Numbered from the stretch's first letter, positions 1 to 7,759 are shown. The stretch: DNA of 19,472 bases from an uncultured Mycoplasmatota bacterium (GCA_900548725.1 URLV01000024.1:1-19472), one strand, 5' to 3'. Program-made: numbers and translations. The notes: generated by a model not told the origin, from the letters alone.

Positions 1-1
1 A

Positions 2-1336
2 GTATATACATTAACATGTACATCTTATCTAAAAGAAGGTTTTAGTTTAGCAAGTGATGGAACTATAACAGGAACAGTAGATGGAACATGTAATGGTGTA
101 AGTACAGAAAAACAATTTCCAAGTACAAGTACAATGTCAATAATGACAACAAATACAATAGATATAACACATACACATGCTTATAAATTAATAGTAACAT
201 ATAAAGAAATGGGTATTGATCAAAGTACGGATATGAATAAAACATTTAGTGCTAAGGTAAATATAGTTGACTTACGTGCTAGTGCAGATAACATAAACCC
301 ATATAGTTCAAACAAAAACGCACTTAATTATCAAATAGTAAATAGTGCATTAGAAGGTGGAACAAATAGAACAATATATGGAAGCGAAGTAACAACATTT
401 GCATCAATATCTGGAGAAAATGAAAGAGTATTAAATACAGCGCCAGATGATTATGGAACGAGTTATTATTTTAGAGGAAATGTATTAGATAATTATGTAT
501 CTTTTGCAAATAAAACATGGAGAATAGTTCGTATCAATGGTGATGGAAGTATTAGGTTGGTGCTTGATGATGTAGCAAAAGATTCAAGTGGAAAAGTAAT
601 AACAACAGAATTTAATTCTAGTTATAATGATAATGCGTATATAGGATATATGTATGGAACAGCAGGAAGTACGACATATGATGCAACACATGAAAATTTA
701 AATGATAGTATAATAAAAATAGCGGTAGATAAATGGTATGAAGATAATTTAAAAACAAATTATGCAAATTATTTATCAGATACATTATTTTGTAATGATA
801 AAACTCTTGCATCAAATAGTATAGGTTCAAGTAACACAGCTTTAGGTTATGGAAAAAATAAAACATATTATTCATCAGCAGAAAGATTAACGTATAGTAC
901 AGGGACAACAACAATAACAACGTCAAAACCAACATTTGAGTGTGCAAAGGATGCAAATAATACATATTCAAGATTTACAGTAGATGTTGTGACACTTGCA
1001 AATGAAAATAAAACAAATGGAAATTTAAAATATCCAATAGGTCTTTTGACAGCAGATGAAGTAGCATATGCAGGAGCATATAAATATTATCAAACAAATA
1101 CAGCATATTATTTATACAATTCATCTATTACTTCTTATTGGTGGCTTTCGTCTCCATATATTTCTGATGATTCTCTTGCTGCAGAATTGAGTGTTGATTC
1201 TACCTACGCTAGTATCACTATTAATCTCGCTCGCACATCTCGTGCTTTTAGACCTAGTATTAATCTAAAATCTGACATACAAATTTCTGGCGGAAACGGA
1301 ACAAAAGAAAATCCTTATACAGTAAAACTTAGTTAG
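2..1336 (+). CDS. Surface protein with SipW/TasA-type N-region and DUF6273-like C-type-lectin-like C-terminus (5' end outside window)
   Basis: The frame is open from base 2, so the gene is cut by the window edge. The first ATG (134) is internal: residues encoded before it (VYTLTC, GTCNGV, EKQFP) align with the middle of the paralogue at 10859-12718. Order: end of a TasA/camelysin-like beta domain (VTYKEMGIDQ), then a shared block (FRGNVLDNYVSFANKTWRIVRINGDG), a Ser/Thr/Asn-rich stretch, and a C-terminal YWWLSSP...FRPSINL domain resembling DUF6273/C-type-lectin folds. It ends KENPYTVKLS, as the paralogue does (KDNPYTVKLS). By analogy it is a secreted, surface-exposed adhesin-like protein; its ligand is unknown. 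Codons from about 1115 onward differ sharply from the rest of the gene (see the variable-region entry). The signal peptide and promoter lie upstream. Membership of the surface family is fairly sure; the fold assignment is inferred from memory of related proteins. Confidence 0.8.
   Translation, partial: VYTLTCTSYLKEGFSLASDGTITGTVDGTCNGVSTEKQFPSTSTMSIMTTNTIDITHTHAYKLIVTYKEMGIDQSTDMNKTFSAKVNIVDLRASADNINPYSSNKNALNYQIVNSALEGGTNRTIYGSEVTTFASISGENERVLNTAPDDYGTSYYFRGNVLDNYVSFANKTWRIVRINGDGSIRLVLDDVAKDSSGKVITTEFNSSYNDNAYIGYMYGTAGSTTYDATHENLNDSIIKIAVDKWYEDNLKTNYANYLSDTLFCNDKTLASNSIGSSNTALGYGKNKTYYSSAERLTYSTGTTTITTSKPTFECAKDANNTYSRFTVDVVTLANENKTNGNLKYPIGLLTADEVAYAGAYKYYQTNTAYYLYNSSITSYWWLSSPYISDDSLAAELSVDSTYASITINLARTSRAFRPSINLKSDIQISGGNGTKENPYTVKLS
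1121..1275 (+). other. Candidate DGR-type variable region at the 3' end of the surface gene
   Basis: Between the conserved SYWW and FRPSIN motifs the coding strand changes character. Bases 1131-1250 contain 22 A and 28 C in 120, against 54 A and 13 C in 361-480 of the same gene. Of the 33 codons at 1157-1255, 28 end in T or C, many of them rare elsewhere here (CTC, CGC, ACC, TAC, ATC). Depletion of A at codon positions 1 and 2 with retained pyrimidine at position 3 is what adenine-directed mutagenesis of AAY-rich template codons leaves. Position in a C-terminal lectin-like domain fits known DGR targets. A GC-richer patch (CTGGCGGAAACGGAAC, starting about 1287) could be the 3' anchoring segment. 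No template repeat or reverse transcriptase is in the window. Confidence 0.5.
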
Positions 1337-1361
1337 GAAGTATCAATACTTTCTTTCTTTT
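1336..1361 (+). terminator. Rho-independent terminator of the first surface gene
   Basis: A stem GGAAGTA / TACTTTC with loop TCAA (one G-U pair) begins at the last base of the stop codon. A T-rich run interrupted by one C follows. It separates the surface gene from the rpsF unit. Confidence 0.75.
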
Positions 1362-1379
1362 TTTTCGACTTAAATTTCC

Positions 1380-1408
1380 TTGCATAACAATAACTACTGT
1401 GTTATAAT
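1380..1408 (+). promoter_or_regulatory. Promoter of the rpsF-ssb-rpsR unit
   Basis: A perfect -10 TATAAT (1403-1408) has a -35 like TTGCAT (1380-1385, 3/6) 17 bp upstream. Transcription would start near 1415, just before the leader hairpins. Confidence 0.65.
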
Positions 1409-1410
1409 AC

Positions 1411-1464
1411 ATCTAGAGCGAAAGCTCCTTGCTTAAATAATTTAAGCCGAATAGACCAGAAGGA
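1411..1464 (+). promoter_or_regulatory. rpsF 5' leader with hairpins, possible S6:S18 autoregulatory element
   Basis: Two stems lie between the promoter and the rpsF ribosome binding site: GAGC-GAAA-GCTC (1416-1427) and GCTTAAA-TAA-TTTAAGC (1431-1447). The second is followed by CCGA (1447-1450). Many bacteria carry an rpsF leader bound by the S6:S18 complex through a bulged CCG. The CCG next to a stem and the place before rpsF fit that element, but the full consensus cannot be confirmed by eye. If right, excess S6:S18 represses the operon. Confidence 0.45.
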
Positions 1465-1472
1465 GGTGTATT

Positions 1473-1760
1473 ATGAACAAATACGAGATTATGTTCATTT
1501 TAAAATCTAATGAGGAAGAAGCTATAAAAAATGAAGTTTCTGAACTTAAAAGTATTATCACTGATATGAAAGGTGTTATTACTGATGAAAAAGAAATGGG
1601 AAATAGAAAATTAGCTTATCCAATAAATAAAGAAGTAAATGGATATTATTATGTAATCAATTGTGATGCTAATAGCGAAACAATAGCTGAATTTGATAGA
1701 AAAGCTAGAATTAATGAAAATGTTATTAGACATATGATAATAAGATTAGATGAGGAGTAA
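1473..1760 (+). CDS. rpsF: Small ribosomal subunit protein bS6
   Basis: The 95 residues are the usual bS6 length and begin MNKYEIMFILKSN, the conserved first strand. The family signatures LAYPI and YYYVINCDA follow, and it ends in the acidic tail RLDEE. bS6 binds 16S rRNA together with bS18 on the platform of the 30S subunit. The ATG is preceded by a strong AAGGAGGTG. It is first gene of rpsF-ssb-rpsR, an arrangement standard in Bacillota; ssb starts 2 bases after the stop, so translation is probably coupled. Expression is likely controlled at the leader. Confidence 0.97.
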   Translation: MNKYEIMFILKSNEEEAIKNEVSELKSIITDMKGVITDEKEMGNRKLAYPINKEVNGYYYVINCDANSETIAEFDRKARINENVIRHMIIRLDEE

Positions 1761-1762
1761 TC

Positions 1763-2239
1763 ATGAATAGTGTTATATTAGTAGGTAGATTAACTAGAGA
1801 TCCAGAACTTAGAACTACACCAAATGGAATTGCTACTTGTCAAATTAGTTTGGCAGTAAATGGATTACCTAATCAAAATGGAGAAAGAACAACAGATTTT
1901 ATAAATGTAGTTGTTTGGAGAAGACAAGCTGAAAACGTTGCTAAATTTTGTCAAAAAGGTAGTCAAATTGGTGTTGAAGGAAAAATTCATACAAGAAGTT
2001 ATGATGCTAATGATGGATCAAAAAGATATGTAACTGAAGTAGTTGCAAGTAATGTTACTTTCCTAGGAAGTAGTAGTGGCAATAGAACTCAAACTGGTAA
2101 CACTGGATTTGGTTCAATGCCTGATATGAATACAGTAAATCAAACTCCTAGTGCTATGGAAACAACTGATTTAAATGATGATCCATTTAAAGATTTCGGA
2201 AGTGAAGTAGTATTAAGTGATGATGATTTACCATTTTAA
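1763..2239 (+). CDS. ssb: Single-stranded DNA-binding protein
   Basis: A 158-residue SSB. Residues 1-105 form the OB fold (MNSVILVGRLTRDPELR, then TDFINVVVWRRQAENVAKF). A flexible Asn/Thr/Gly-rich linker follows, and the acidic tip SDDDLPF matches the conserved DDDIPF tail that recruits replication and repair proteins. It coats single-stranded DNA as a tetramer during replication, recombination and repair. The start is fixed by the GAGGAG site inside the end of rpsF. Its place between the two ribosomal protein genes is the classical Bacillota arrangement. Confidence 0.97.
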   Translation: MNSVILVGRLTRDPELRTTPNGIATCQISLAVNGLPNQNGERTTDFINVVVWRRQAENVAKFCQKGSQIGVEGKIHTRSYDANDGSKRYVTEVVASNVTFLGSSSGNRTQTGNTGFGSMPDMNTVNQTPSAMETTDLNDDPFKDFGSEVVLSDDDLPF

Positions 2240-2253
2240 GGAGGATTAATAAA

Positions 2254-2469
2254 ATGGCTGAATTTTATCGTAAAAAGAAAAAAATATGTCAAATGTGTGC
2301 TGGAAAATCAGTAGACTATAAAGATGTTAATATTATTTCTAAATATATAAATGAAAAAGGAAAAATATTGCCAAGACGTATGACTGGTGCTTGTGCTAAA
2401 CATCAAAGACATATAGCAATGCAAGTTAAAAGAGCTAGATTTATGGCTTTAATACCATTTGTTAAATAA
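2254..2469 (+). CDS. rpsR: Small ribosomal subunit protein bS18
   Basis: The 71 residues match bS18 in length and motifs: a basic N-terminus (AEFYRKKKKICQMC), YKDVNIISKYINEKGKILPRR, and TGACAKHQRHIAMQVKRARFMALIPF. It forms a heterodimer with bS6 on 16S rRNA. Cysteines 12 and 15 (CQMC) plus the downstream Cys-His pair (CAKH) suggest the zinc-binding (C+) form, an inference from spacing. A good AAGGAGG site lies upstream. It is the last gene of its unit, with a strong terminator right after the stop. Confidence 0.97.
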   Translation: MAEFYRKKKKICQMCAGKSVDYKDVNIISKYINEKGKILPRRMTGACAKHQRHIAMQVKRARFMALIPFVK

Positions 2470-2492
2470 AAGTACATAACGTACTTTTTTTT
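2469..2492 (+). terminator. Terminator after rpsR
   Basis: AAAGTAC-ATAAC-GTACTTT is a perfect 7-bp stem, followed at once by a T run. It ends the rpsF-ssb-rpsR transcript. Confidence 0.88.
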
Positions 2493-2507
2493 AGTATTAA
2501 AAAATGT

Positions 2508-2513
2508 TATAAT
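2508..2513 (+). promoter_or_regulatory. -10 element of the rplI-dnaB-ung unit
   Basis: TATAAT lies 24 bp upstream of the rplI start. The -35 position falls in the terminator's T run (TTTTTT), so the promoter has a consensus -10 but a poor -35. Initiation would be near 2520. Confidence 0.5.
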
Positions 2514-2537
2514 AAATTTAGATTTTGGGAGGTATAT

Positions 2538-2975
2538 ATGAAAGTAATATTACTAAAAGATGTAAAGAAACAAGGAAAAAAAGATGATGTTATAGATGTT
2601 AGTGATGGATATGCTAATAACTTTTTGATAAAAAATGGACTTGCTGTTAGATATACAGAAGGTTCTAAGAATAAACTTAATCATGAATTAAAAAATAAAC
2701 AAGATGAAGAAGATAAATTAGTTAGTGAATTAAATAAAATAAAAAAAGAAATAGAAAATAAAAAGATAGTATTCACTGTTAAATCTGGTAAAGATGGAAA
2801 GATTTTTGGCACTATAAGTAGTAAACAAATAAGTGAAGAATTAAAGAAAATGGGATATAGTATTGATAAAAAAACTATTTTTATGGATCATATTATTGAT
2901 ACGTTAGGTACTCATAAAGTTGAAGCTAGGGTACATAAAAGAGTTACTATAGTATTAAATGTAGTAGTTTGTTAG
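2538..2975 (+). CDS. rplI: Large ribosomal subunit protein bL9
   Basis: A 145-residue bL9. The N-terminal rRNA-binding domain (1-50) shows MKVILLKDVKKQGKKDDVIDVSDGYANNFL. A charged central helix (about 45-80) and the C-terminal domain (KSGKDGKIFGTISSKQI, then LGTHKVEARVHKRV) complete it. It binds 23S rRNA at the base of the L1 stalk and helps keep the reading frame. GGGAGG precedes the ATG. dnaB follows after 12 bases; rplI-dnaB adjacency is common in Bacillota, although the gdpP gene that usually sits upstream is missing here. Confidence 0.97.
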   Translation: MKVILLKDVKKQGKKDDVIDVSDGYANNFLIKNGLAVRYTEGSKNKLNHELKNKQDEEDKLVSELNKIKKEIENKKIVFTVKSGKDGKIFGTISSKQISEELKKMGYSIDKKTIFMDHIIDTLGTHKVEARVHKRVTIVLNVVVC

Positions 2976-2987
2976 GAGGGGTAAGAT

Positions 2988-4334
2988 ATGGCTGAAAGAA
3001 AGATGCCACAAAATTTAGAAGCAGAAATGTCTATATTAGGGGCATGTTTCCTAAGTACATATGCTTTAGATAAAGTTTGTGAAGAAGTAACTAGTGAAAT
3101 GTTTTATAGTGAAGCTAATAAAAGAATATTTGAAGCAATATATAGTTTACATCAAAATAAAATTCCACTAGATAGTACTGTTTTAGTCAATGAAATTGAA
3201 AAACGTGAAAATATTAATTCAATAGGTGGATTAGAGTATTTAAGTGAAGTAGTAGACTCTGTTATTAGTGCTGCTAATATAGATTATTATATTGATATAG
3301 TACGTGAAAAAGCATTAAGAAGAAAATTAGTAGAAGTTAGTACTTCAATAACTACTAGTGCATTTGATGAAGAAACTGAAACAAATGATATTATCGATAA
3401 TGCTGAAAAAAGTATATTTAGTGTCACTAAATCTAGAAAAGCTGGTGAATTTAAAACTATCAGTGATGTAATGAAAAACACACAAGCAAGATTAGAAGAT
3501 TTAGCAAAAAATGATAAAGAAATAACTGGCATAGCAACAGGTTTTTATGACTTTGATAAACTTACTAGTGGTTTACATGAAAACGAGCTTATCATTATTG
3601 CTGCACGTCCTGCAATGGGTAAAACTGCTTTTGCATTAAATTTAGCAGTCAATTCAGCAATTAATTCTAAAAAAAATGTTGCATTATTCAATTTGGAAAT
3701 GAGTGCAGAACAACTTGCCATGCGTATGATTGCTGCACAAGGTGGAATAGATCAGAATAAGCTTAAAACAGGAAGACTTGAACATAATGATTGGAAAAAA
3801 GTAAATGAAGCAATGAGCGAATTGTCAGATACAAATTTATATATTGAAGATGCATCTGGAATAAGTGTTAGTGAAATACGTGCTAAATGCAGAAGACTTG
3901 CAACACAAGGACCTGGACTTGGGCTTGTTATAATTGACTACTTACAGTTAATTGAAGGAAGTAGCAGATATGCTGGAAATAGACAACAAGAAGTATCAGA
4001 AATATCAAGATCACTTAAAACAATGGCAATGGAACTAAGTGTACCAGTAATTGCACTAGCACAATTATCGCGTAGTGTAGAATTACGTGAAAACAAAAGA
4101 CCAATAATGAGTGACTTAAGAGAATCTGGCTCTATAGAACAAGATGCAGATATAGTTGCATTTCTTTATAGAGATGATTATTATAATAAGAGTGCTGCTG
4201 AACAAACAAATGTAAGTGTTACTGAACTAATTGTTGGAAAACACCGTAATGGTAGTACTGGAACAATAGAATTACTATTTGAAAGAACGATGAGTAATTT
4301 TAGAAATTATTTAAAAAAACAGGAAGGTGAATAA
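2988..4334 (+). CDS. dnaB: Replicative DNA helicase DnaB
   Basis: The 448 residues are typical of DnaB (DnaC in Bacillus naming). The N-terminal collar domain (about 1-105) begins MPQNLEAEMSILGACFL. A linker follows, then the RecA-like ATPase domain with Walker A ARPAMGKT (about 206-213), the helicase motif FNLEMSAEQLAMRM, Walker B LGLVIIDYLQLI (about 310-320), and the C-terminal motifs SGSIEQDADIVAFLYRDDYY and VGKHRNGSTG. The hexamer unwinds the replication fork using ATP. AGGAGGGG precedes the ATG. The stop TAA abuts the ATG of the M23 peptidase gene with no gap, so the two are probably translationally coupled. Confidence 0.97.
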   Translation: MAERKMPQNLEAEMSILGACFLSTYALDKVCEEVTSEMFYSEANKRIFEAIYSLHQNKIPLDSTVLVNEIEKRENINSIGGLEYLSEVVDSVISAANIDYYIDIVREKALRRKLVEVSTSITTSAFDEETETNDIIDNAEKSIFSVTKSRKAGEFKTISDVMKNTQARLEDLAKNDKEITGIATGFYDFDKLTSGLHENELIIIAARPAMGKTAFALNLAVNSAINSKKNVALFNLEMSAEQLAMRMIAAQGGIDQNKLKTGRLEHNDWKKVNEAMSELSDTNLYIEDASGISVSEIRAKCRRLATQGPGLGLVIIDYLQLIEGSSRYAGNRQQEVSEISRSLKTMAMELSVPVIALAQLSRSVELRENKRPIMSDLRESGSIEQDADIVAFLYRDDYYNKSAAEQTNVSVTELIVGKHRNGSTGTIELLFERTMSNFRNYLKKQEGE

Positions 4335-5873
4335 ATGGATACGTTTAATAAAGTTATGGGGGTAACGATAACAATATTTATAAGTATCTTTATATTCTTT
4401 TTTGGAGTTAAAACTAAATTAGAAGATACTCCTAAAAATTTATATCAAGTATATTTAAATGGAGAAAGTATTGGCTTTCTAGAGAATAAAGATGAATTTC
4501 TTAACTTAGTAGATAAAGAACAAACTGAAATTAAGGAAAAATATAAGGTTGATAAAGTTTATCCACCTAGTGGATTAGATATACAAGATGTAACAACGTA
4601 TGAAACAGATGTTAGTACTGCAGTGGATGTTTATAATAAACTAAAGAATAAAGATCCTTTTACTGTAAGTGGTTATGAAGTTACTATAACATATAAAGAA
4701 GAAGAAACCGAAAATTCTGATGATTCTTCTAATGATGAAAAGAAAATTGTAAAAAAGGATCCAGTAAAAATGAATGTGCTTAAGAAAAGTGATTTTGAAG
4801 ATGGTTTTTATAATACAATAGCAGCATTTATTGGAACTGAGACATTGGATAAATATAAAAATGGTACTCAAACTGAAATAACTGAAACTGGTTCTACAAT
4901 TGAAAATGTTTATTGGAATGAAGATATAAAAATAAAAAAAGCTTATTTAAGTACAGAAGAATATATTTATACTAATAGTAGTGATATTAGTAAATACTTG
5001 TTATTTGGAACATTAGATGAGGGTAAAAAATATATTGTACGTGAAGGTGATGACATAACTAGTGTTGCGGAAGCTAATAACTTAAACGTAGATGAGTTTT
5101 TAGTTGCTAACCCAGAATTTACTAGTTCAAAAGTTTTATTAACTAGAGGACAAGAAGTAAATACAGCATTAATCAATCCTGTTGTAAGTATTGTTTATGA
5201 AGAAGAAAAGATAGAAGATGTTGACGTTCCTTTTGAAACTGAATATCAAGATGATGATACAAAATATAGGGGTAATAATGAAACAATACAAGAGGGTGAA
5301 AATGGAGAAACTCGTGTAACAGAAAAGATTCAATATATTAATGGTGAGATACAAGGACTATATATTACTAATAAAACAGAGTTAGTACCTGCTGTTAATA
5401 AAATTGTTAAACGTGGTACAAAAGCACCAGAATATAGTAGTGGTGGTTATGAGTTCTATGAAGTATCTTTTACAAATGATTCATGGAGTTGGCCAACAAT
5501 AACACCATATGTTATTACTAGTAGATTTGCTTATCGTTGGGGTAGTTTACATAAAGGAATAGATATTTCTGGATGTGGTTATGGTTCACCAGTATTTGCA
5601 GTTGGTGATGGTATTGTAGTTGAAACAGGATATCATTCTAGTATGGGTACTTACGTTTATGTACAACATGGAAATAATTATTTTACACAATACATGCACT
5701 TAGCGAAATATACAGTAAGTGTAGGACAAACTGTGTCTAGAGGACAACAAGTGGGAACCATGGGTAACTCAGGTTTCTCTACAGGAACACATTTACATTT
5801 AGGTGTATCAATAGGTTATCCATATCAAGGTGGAAAATTTGTTAATCCATGTGGGAGCATATTCTCATGTTAG
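4335..5873 (+). CDS. Membrane-anchored M23 metallopeptidase with LysM and G5-like domains
   Basis: A 512-residue envelope protein with a hydrophobic segment at about 9-25 (signal anchor; no clear cleavage site). Then come: a charged stalk; a LysM at about 231-275 (YIVREGDDITSVAEANNLNVDEFLVANP); a G5-like module at about 280-360; and a C-terminal M23 lysostaphin-type domain with H406-KGID-410 and H486-L-H488, the zinc ligands and catalytic histidine. It probably cleaves peptidoglycan cross-bridges or stem peptides outside the membrane during growth or division. RBS AGGAAGGTG lies in the end of dnaB. The start follows the dnaB stop directly and the end overlaps walJ by 7 bp. Linking a wall hydrolase to dnaB and walJ recalls the walRK region, whose regulator genes are not present here. 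The C-terminal GSIFSC is short and odd. Confidence 0.93.
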   Translation: MDTFNKVMGVTITIFISIFIFFFGVKTKLEDTPKNLYQVYLNGESIGFLENKDEFLNLVDKEQTEIKEKYKVDKVYPPSGLDIQDVTTYETDVSTAVDVYNKLKNKDPFTVSGYEVTITYKEEETENSDDSSNDEKKIVKKDPVKMNVLKKSDFEDGFYNTIAAFIGTETLDKYKNGTQTEITETGSTIENVYWNEDIKIKKAYLSTEEYIYTNSSDISKYLLFGTLDEGKKYIVREGDDITSVAEANNLNVDEFLVANPEFTSSKVLLTRGQEVNTALINPVVSIVYEEEKIEDVDVPFETEYQDDDTKYRGNNETIQEGENGETRVTEKIQYINGEIQGLYITNKTELVPAVNKIVKRGTKAPEYSSGGYEFYEVSFTNDSWSWPTITPYVITSRFAYRWGSLHKGIDISGCGYGSPVFAVGDGIVVETGYHSSMGTYVYVQHGNNYFTQYMHLAKYTVSVGQTVSRGQQVGTMGNSGFSTGTHLHLGVSIGYPYQGGKFVNPCGSIFSC

Positions 5874-6631
5874 TGAGTGTACTTGCGAGTGGTTCTAAAG
5901 GAAATAGTACATTAATAAGAACAGAAAAACTTAATATCCTTATTGATGCGGGTATGAATTTAAAATATATAAAAGAACAATTAGCATATTTTGAATTAAC
6001 ACCTAGTGATATAAATTATATATTTTTGACTCATACCCATAAAGACCACGTTGGAGCATTAGAAACATTTATAAAAAAAAATAATCCCACAATATGTTTA
6101 GGTAAAAAAATGTTCAATGATTTAGAATATTTAAAAGATTATGATAATATTTTGTTTTTGGATAATATTATAGAATTAGAAGATGTCTTAGTTGAAACAA
6201 TAAAAACTAGTCATGATGCTAGTGAATCTATAGGATATATATTTACATCAAATAACAAATCGTTAGTATACATTACAGATACTGGATATATAAATAATAA
6301 ATACTTTAATAAACTATATAATAAAAATATCTATGTAATGGAAAGCAATCATGATGTAGAAATGCTTATGCATGGAAAATATCCACCTTGGTTAAAACAA
6401 AGAGTATTATCAGATAGAGGACACTTATCCAATCAAGCATCATCATTTTATTTATCTAAATTAATTGGTAATAACACAAATTACGTTGTATTAGCTCACT
6501 TATCACATGAAAATAATACAGAAGAGATAGCAATGAAAACGTTATGTAATACATTAATGGAATATAATGTAGATTTTAATAATATTTTTATAGCTAAACA
6601 GAATGAAAAAACAAAGGATTTTATATTATGA
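5867..6631 (+). CDS. walJ: WalJ/YycJ metallo-beta-lactamase-fold hydrolase
   Basis: This is a 254-residue protein of the MBL superfamily. MLVSVLASGSKGNSTLI matches the WalJ/YycJ start, so ATG 5867 is preferred over ATG 5849, which would add MWEHIL inside the upstream gene; GGGAG at about 5852 supports 5867. The metal site is H56-T-H58-K-D60-H61, with later ligands in YITDTGY and VLAHLSHENN. YycJ proteins are reported as dinuclear-metal exonucleases connected with DNA repair and with coordination of division and replication in Bacillota. It overlaps the end of the M23 gene by 7 bp, and its TGA stop overlaps the rlmH start (ATGA). walJ followed by rlmH is conserved in this phylum. Confidence 0.92.
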   Translation: MLVSVLASGSKGNSTLIRTEKLNILIDAGMNLKYIKEQLAYFELTPSDINYIFLTHTHKDHVGALETFIKKNNPTICLGKKMFNDLEYLKDYDNILFLDNIIELEDVLVETIKTSHDASESIGYIFTSNNKSLVYITDTGYINNKYFNKLYNKNIYVMESNHDVEMLMHGKYPPWLKQRVLSDRGHLSNQASSFYLSKLIGNNTNYVVLAHLSHENNTEEIAMKTLCNTLMEYNVDFNNIFIAKQNEKTKDFIL

Positions 6632-7062
6632 TAAAAATAATATGTGTTGGAAAATTAAAAGAAAAATATTTAATCGAATTAGTTAATGATTATAAAAATA
6701 GAGTTAATAAATATCATAAACTAGAAATAATTGAACTAAAAGATTCTGATATAATTAGTGAAGGTTATGAAATAAAAAAATATATTAATAAAAAAGATTA
6801 TATTGTTACTATGGAAATTAATGGTAATAAAATGAATAGTATAGAGTTTAGTAAGAAAATTGATAATTGGTTAATGACTTATGGTAATATAACATTTATA
6901 ATAGGCGGTTCAGATGGAATAGATGATAGTATAAAAGATATGTCTAATTATAAATTATCATTTAGTGATTTAACTTTTCCTCATGGGCTTTTTAGAGCTT
7001 TTTTAGTAGAACAAATATATAGAAGTTTTAAAATATTAAATAATGAAACATATCATAAATAA
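6628..7062 (+). CDS. rlmH: 23S rRNA (pseudouridine1915-N3)-methyltransferase RlmH
   Basis: A 144-residue SPOUT methyltransferase, a little short of the usual ~159. It starts MIKIICVGKLKEKYL, carries the SAM-binding knot motif FIIGGSDGIDDSI, and ends in the diagnostic FPHGLFRAFLVEQIYRSFKILNNETYHK. It methylates pseudouridine 1915 in helix 69 of 23S rRNA on assembled 70S ribosomes. The ATG shares bases with the walJ TGA (ATGA), so translation by re-initiation is likely. The family's usual LARVILLEQ reads LFRAFLVEQ here, a mild divergence. Confidence 0.96.
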   Translation: MIKIICVGKLKEKYLIELVNDYKNRVNKYHKLEIIELKDSDIISEGYEIKKYINKKDYIVTMEINGNKMNSIEFSKKIDNWLMTYGNITFIIGGSDGIDDSIKDMSNYKLSFSDLTFPHGLFRAFLVEQIYRSFKILNNETYHK

Positions 7063-7072
7063 GGAGTAAATA

Positions 7073-7735
7073 ATGAAAATAGGTAATGATTGGGATATAG
7101 TTTTAAAAGATGTATTTGAAAGTGAAGATTTTAGAAATTTAATTTTAAGAGTAAATGAAGAGTATAGAAAAAGTACTTGTTTTCCTATTAAACAAGAAGT
7201 ATTTAATGCAATTAAATTGACTCCATATAAAGATGTTAAAGTTGTAATTGTTGGACAAGATCCTTATCATGGTGTGGGAGAAGCACATGGATTATCATTT
7301 AGTGTACTATGTCCTAAATTACCTCCTAGTTTAAAAAATATATATAAAGAATTATATGATGATTTAGGTATAGAACCTAGTAATAGTGGTAATTTAACTT
7401 GTTGGGCTAAAGAGGGAGTGCTATTACTAAATGCAGTACTGACTGTTAGAAAAGATACACCTGCTAGTCATAAAAATTTAGGTTGGCAAGATTTCACTGA
7501 TGAGATAATAAAAAGAATTGAAAAGAAAGATGACGTAGTTGTATATATATTATGGGGAGCTTTTGCAAGAAGTAAGAAAAACTTAATAACAAATCCTAAA
7601 CATTTTATAATAGAATCTGCACATCCAAGTCCTTTTAGTGCTAGATATGGTTTCTTTGGAAGTAAACCTTTTAGTAAATGTAATAAGATATTAGTAGAAA
7701 ATGGAAAAAGTCCAATTGATTGGACTGTTAAATAG
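7073..7735 (+). CDS. ung: Uracil-DNA glycosylase (family 1)
   Basis: The 220 residues are the normal Ung length. The water-activating motif is G61-Q-D63-P-Y-H-G67, the uracil-binding region reads LLLNAVLTVRKDTPASHKNLGW, and the leucine-loop motif is H184-PSPFSARYGFFG. It removes uracil from DNA arising by cytosine deamination or dUTP incorporation and opens base-excision repair; this matters in an extremely AT-rich genome. AAGGAG precedes the ATG, 10 bases after rlmH. It is the last gene of the rplI-ung run; a terminator follows. Confidence 0.97.
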   Translation: MKIGNDWDIVLKDVFESEDFRNLILRVNEEYRKSTCFPIKQEVFNAIKLTPYKDVKVVIVGQDPYHGVGEAHGLSFSVLCPKLPPSLKNIYKELYDDLGIEPSNSGNLTCWAKEGVLLLNAVLTVRKDTPASHKNLGWQDFTDEIIKRIEKKDDVVVYILWGAFARSKKNLITNPKHFIIESAHPSPFSARYGFFGSKPFSKCNKILVENGKSPIDWTVK

Positions 7736-7759
7736 AAAGTAAATTTAGTTAAAAATATT

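Noticed and set aside
618..971. Long open frames antisense to the surface genes (also 11907-12152 and 12156-12437)
   Set aside because: They are Leu/Tyr/His-rich shadows of A-rich coding sequence, without start signals or homology.
5849..5866. Upstream ATG for walJ
   Set aside because: It adds MWEHIL, not found in the family, and lies deeper inside the M23 gene; GGGAG is placed for ATG 5867.
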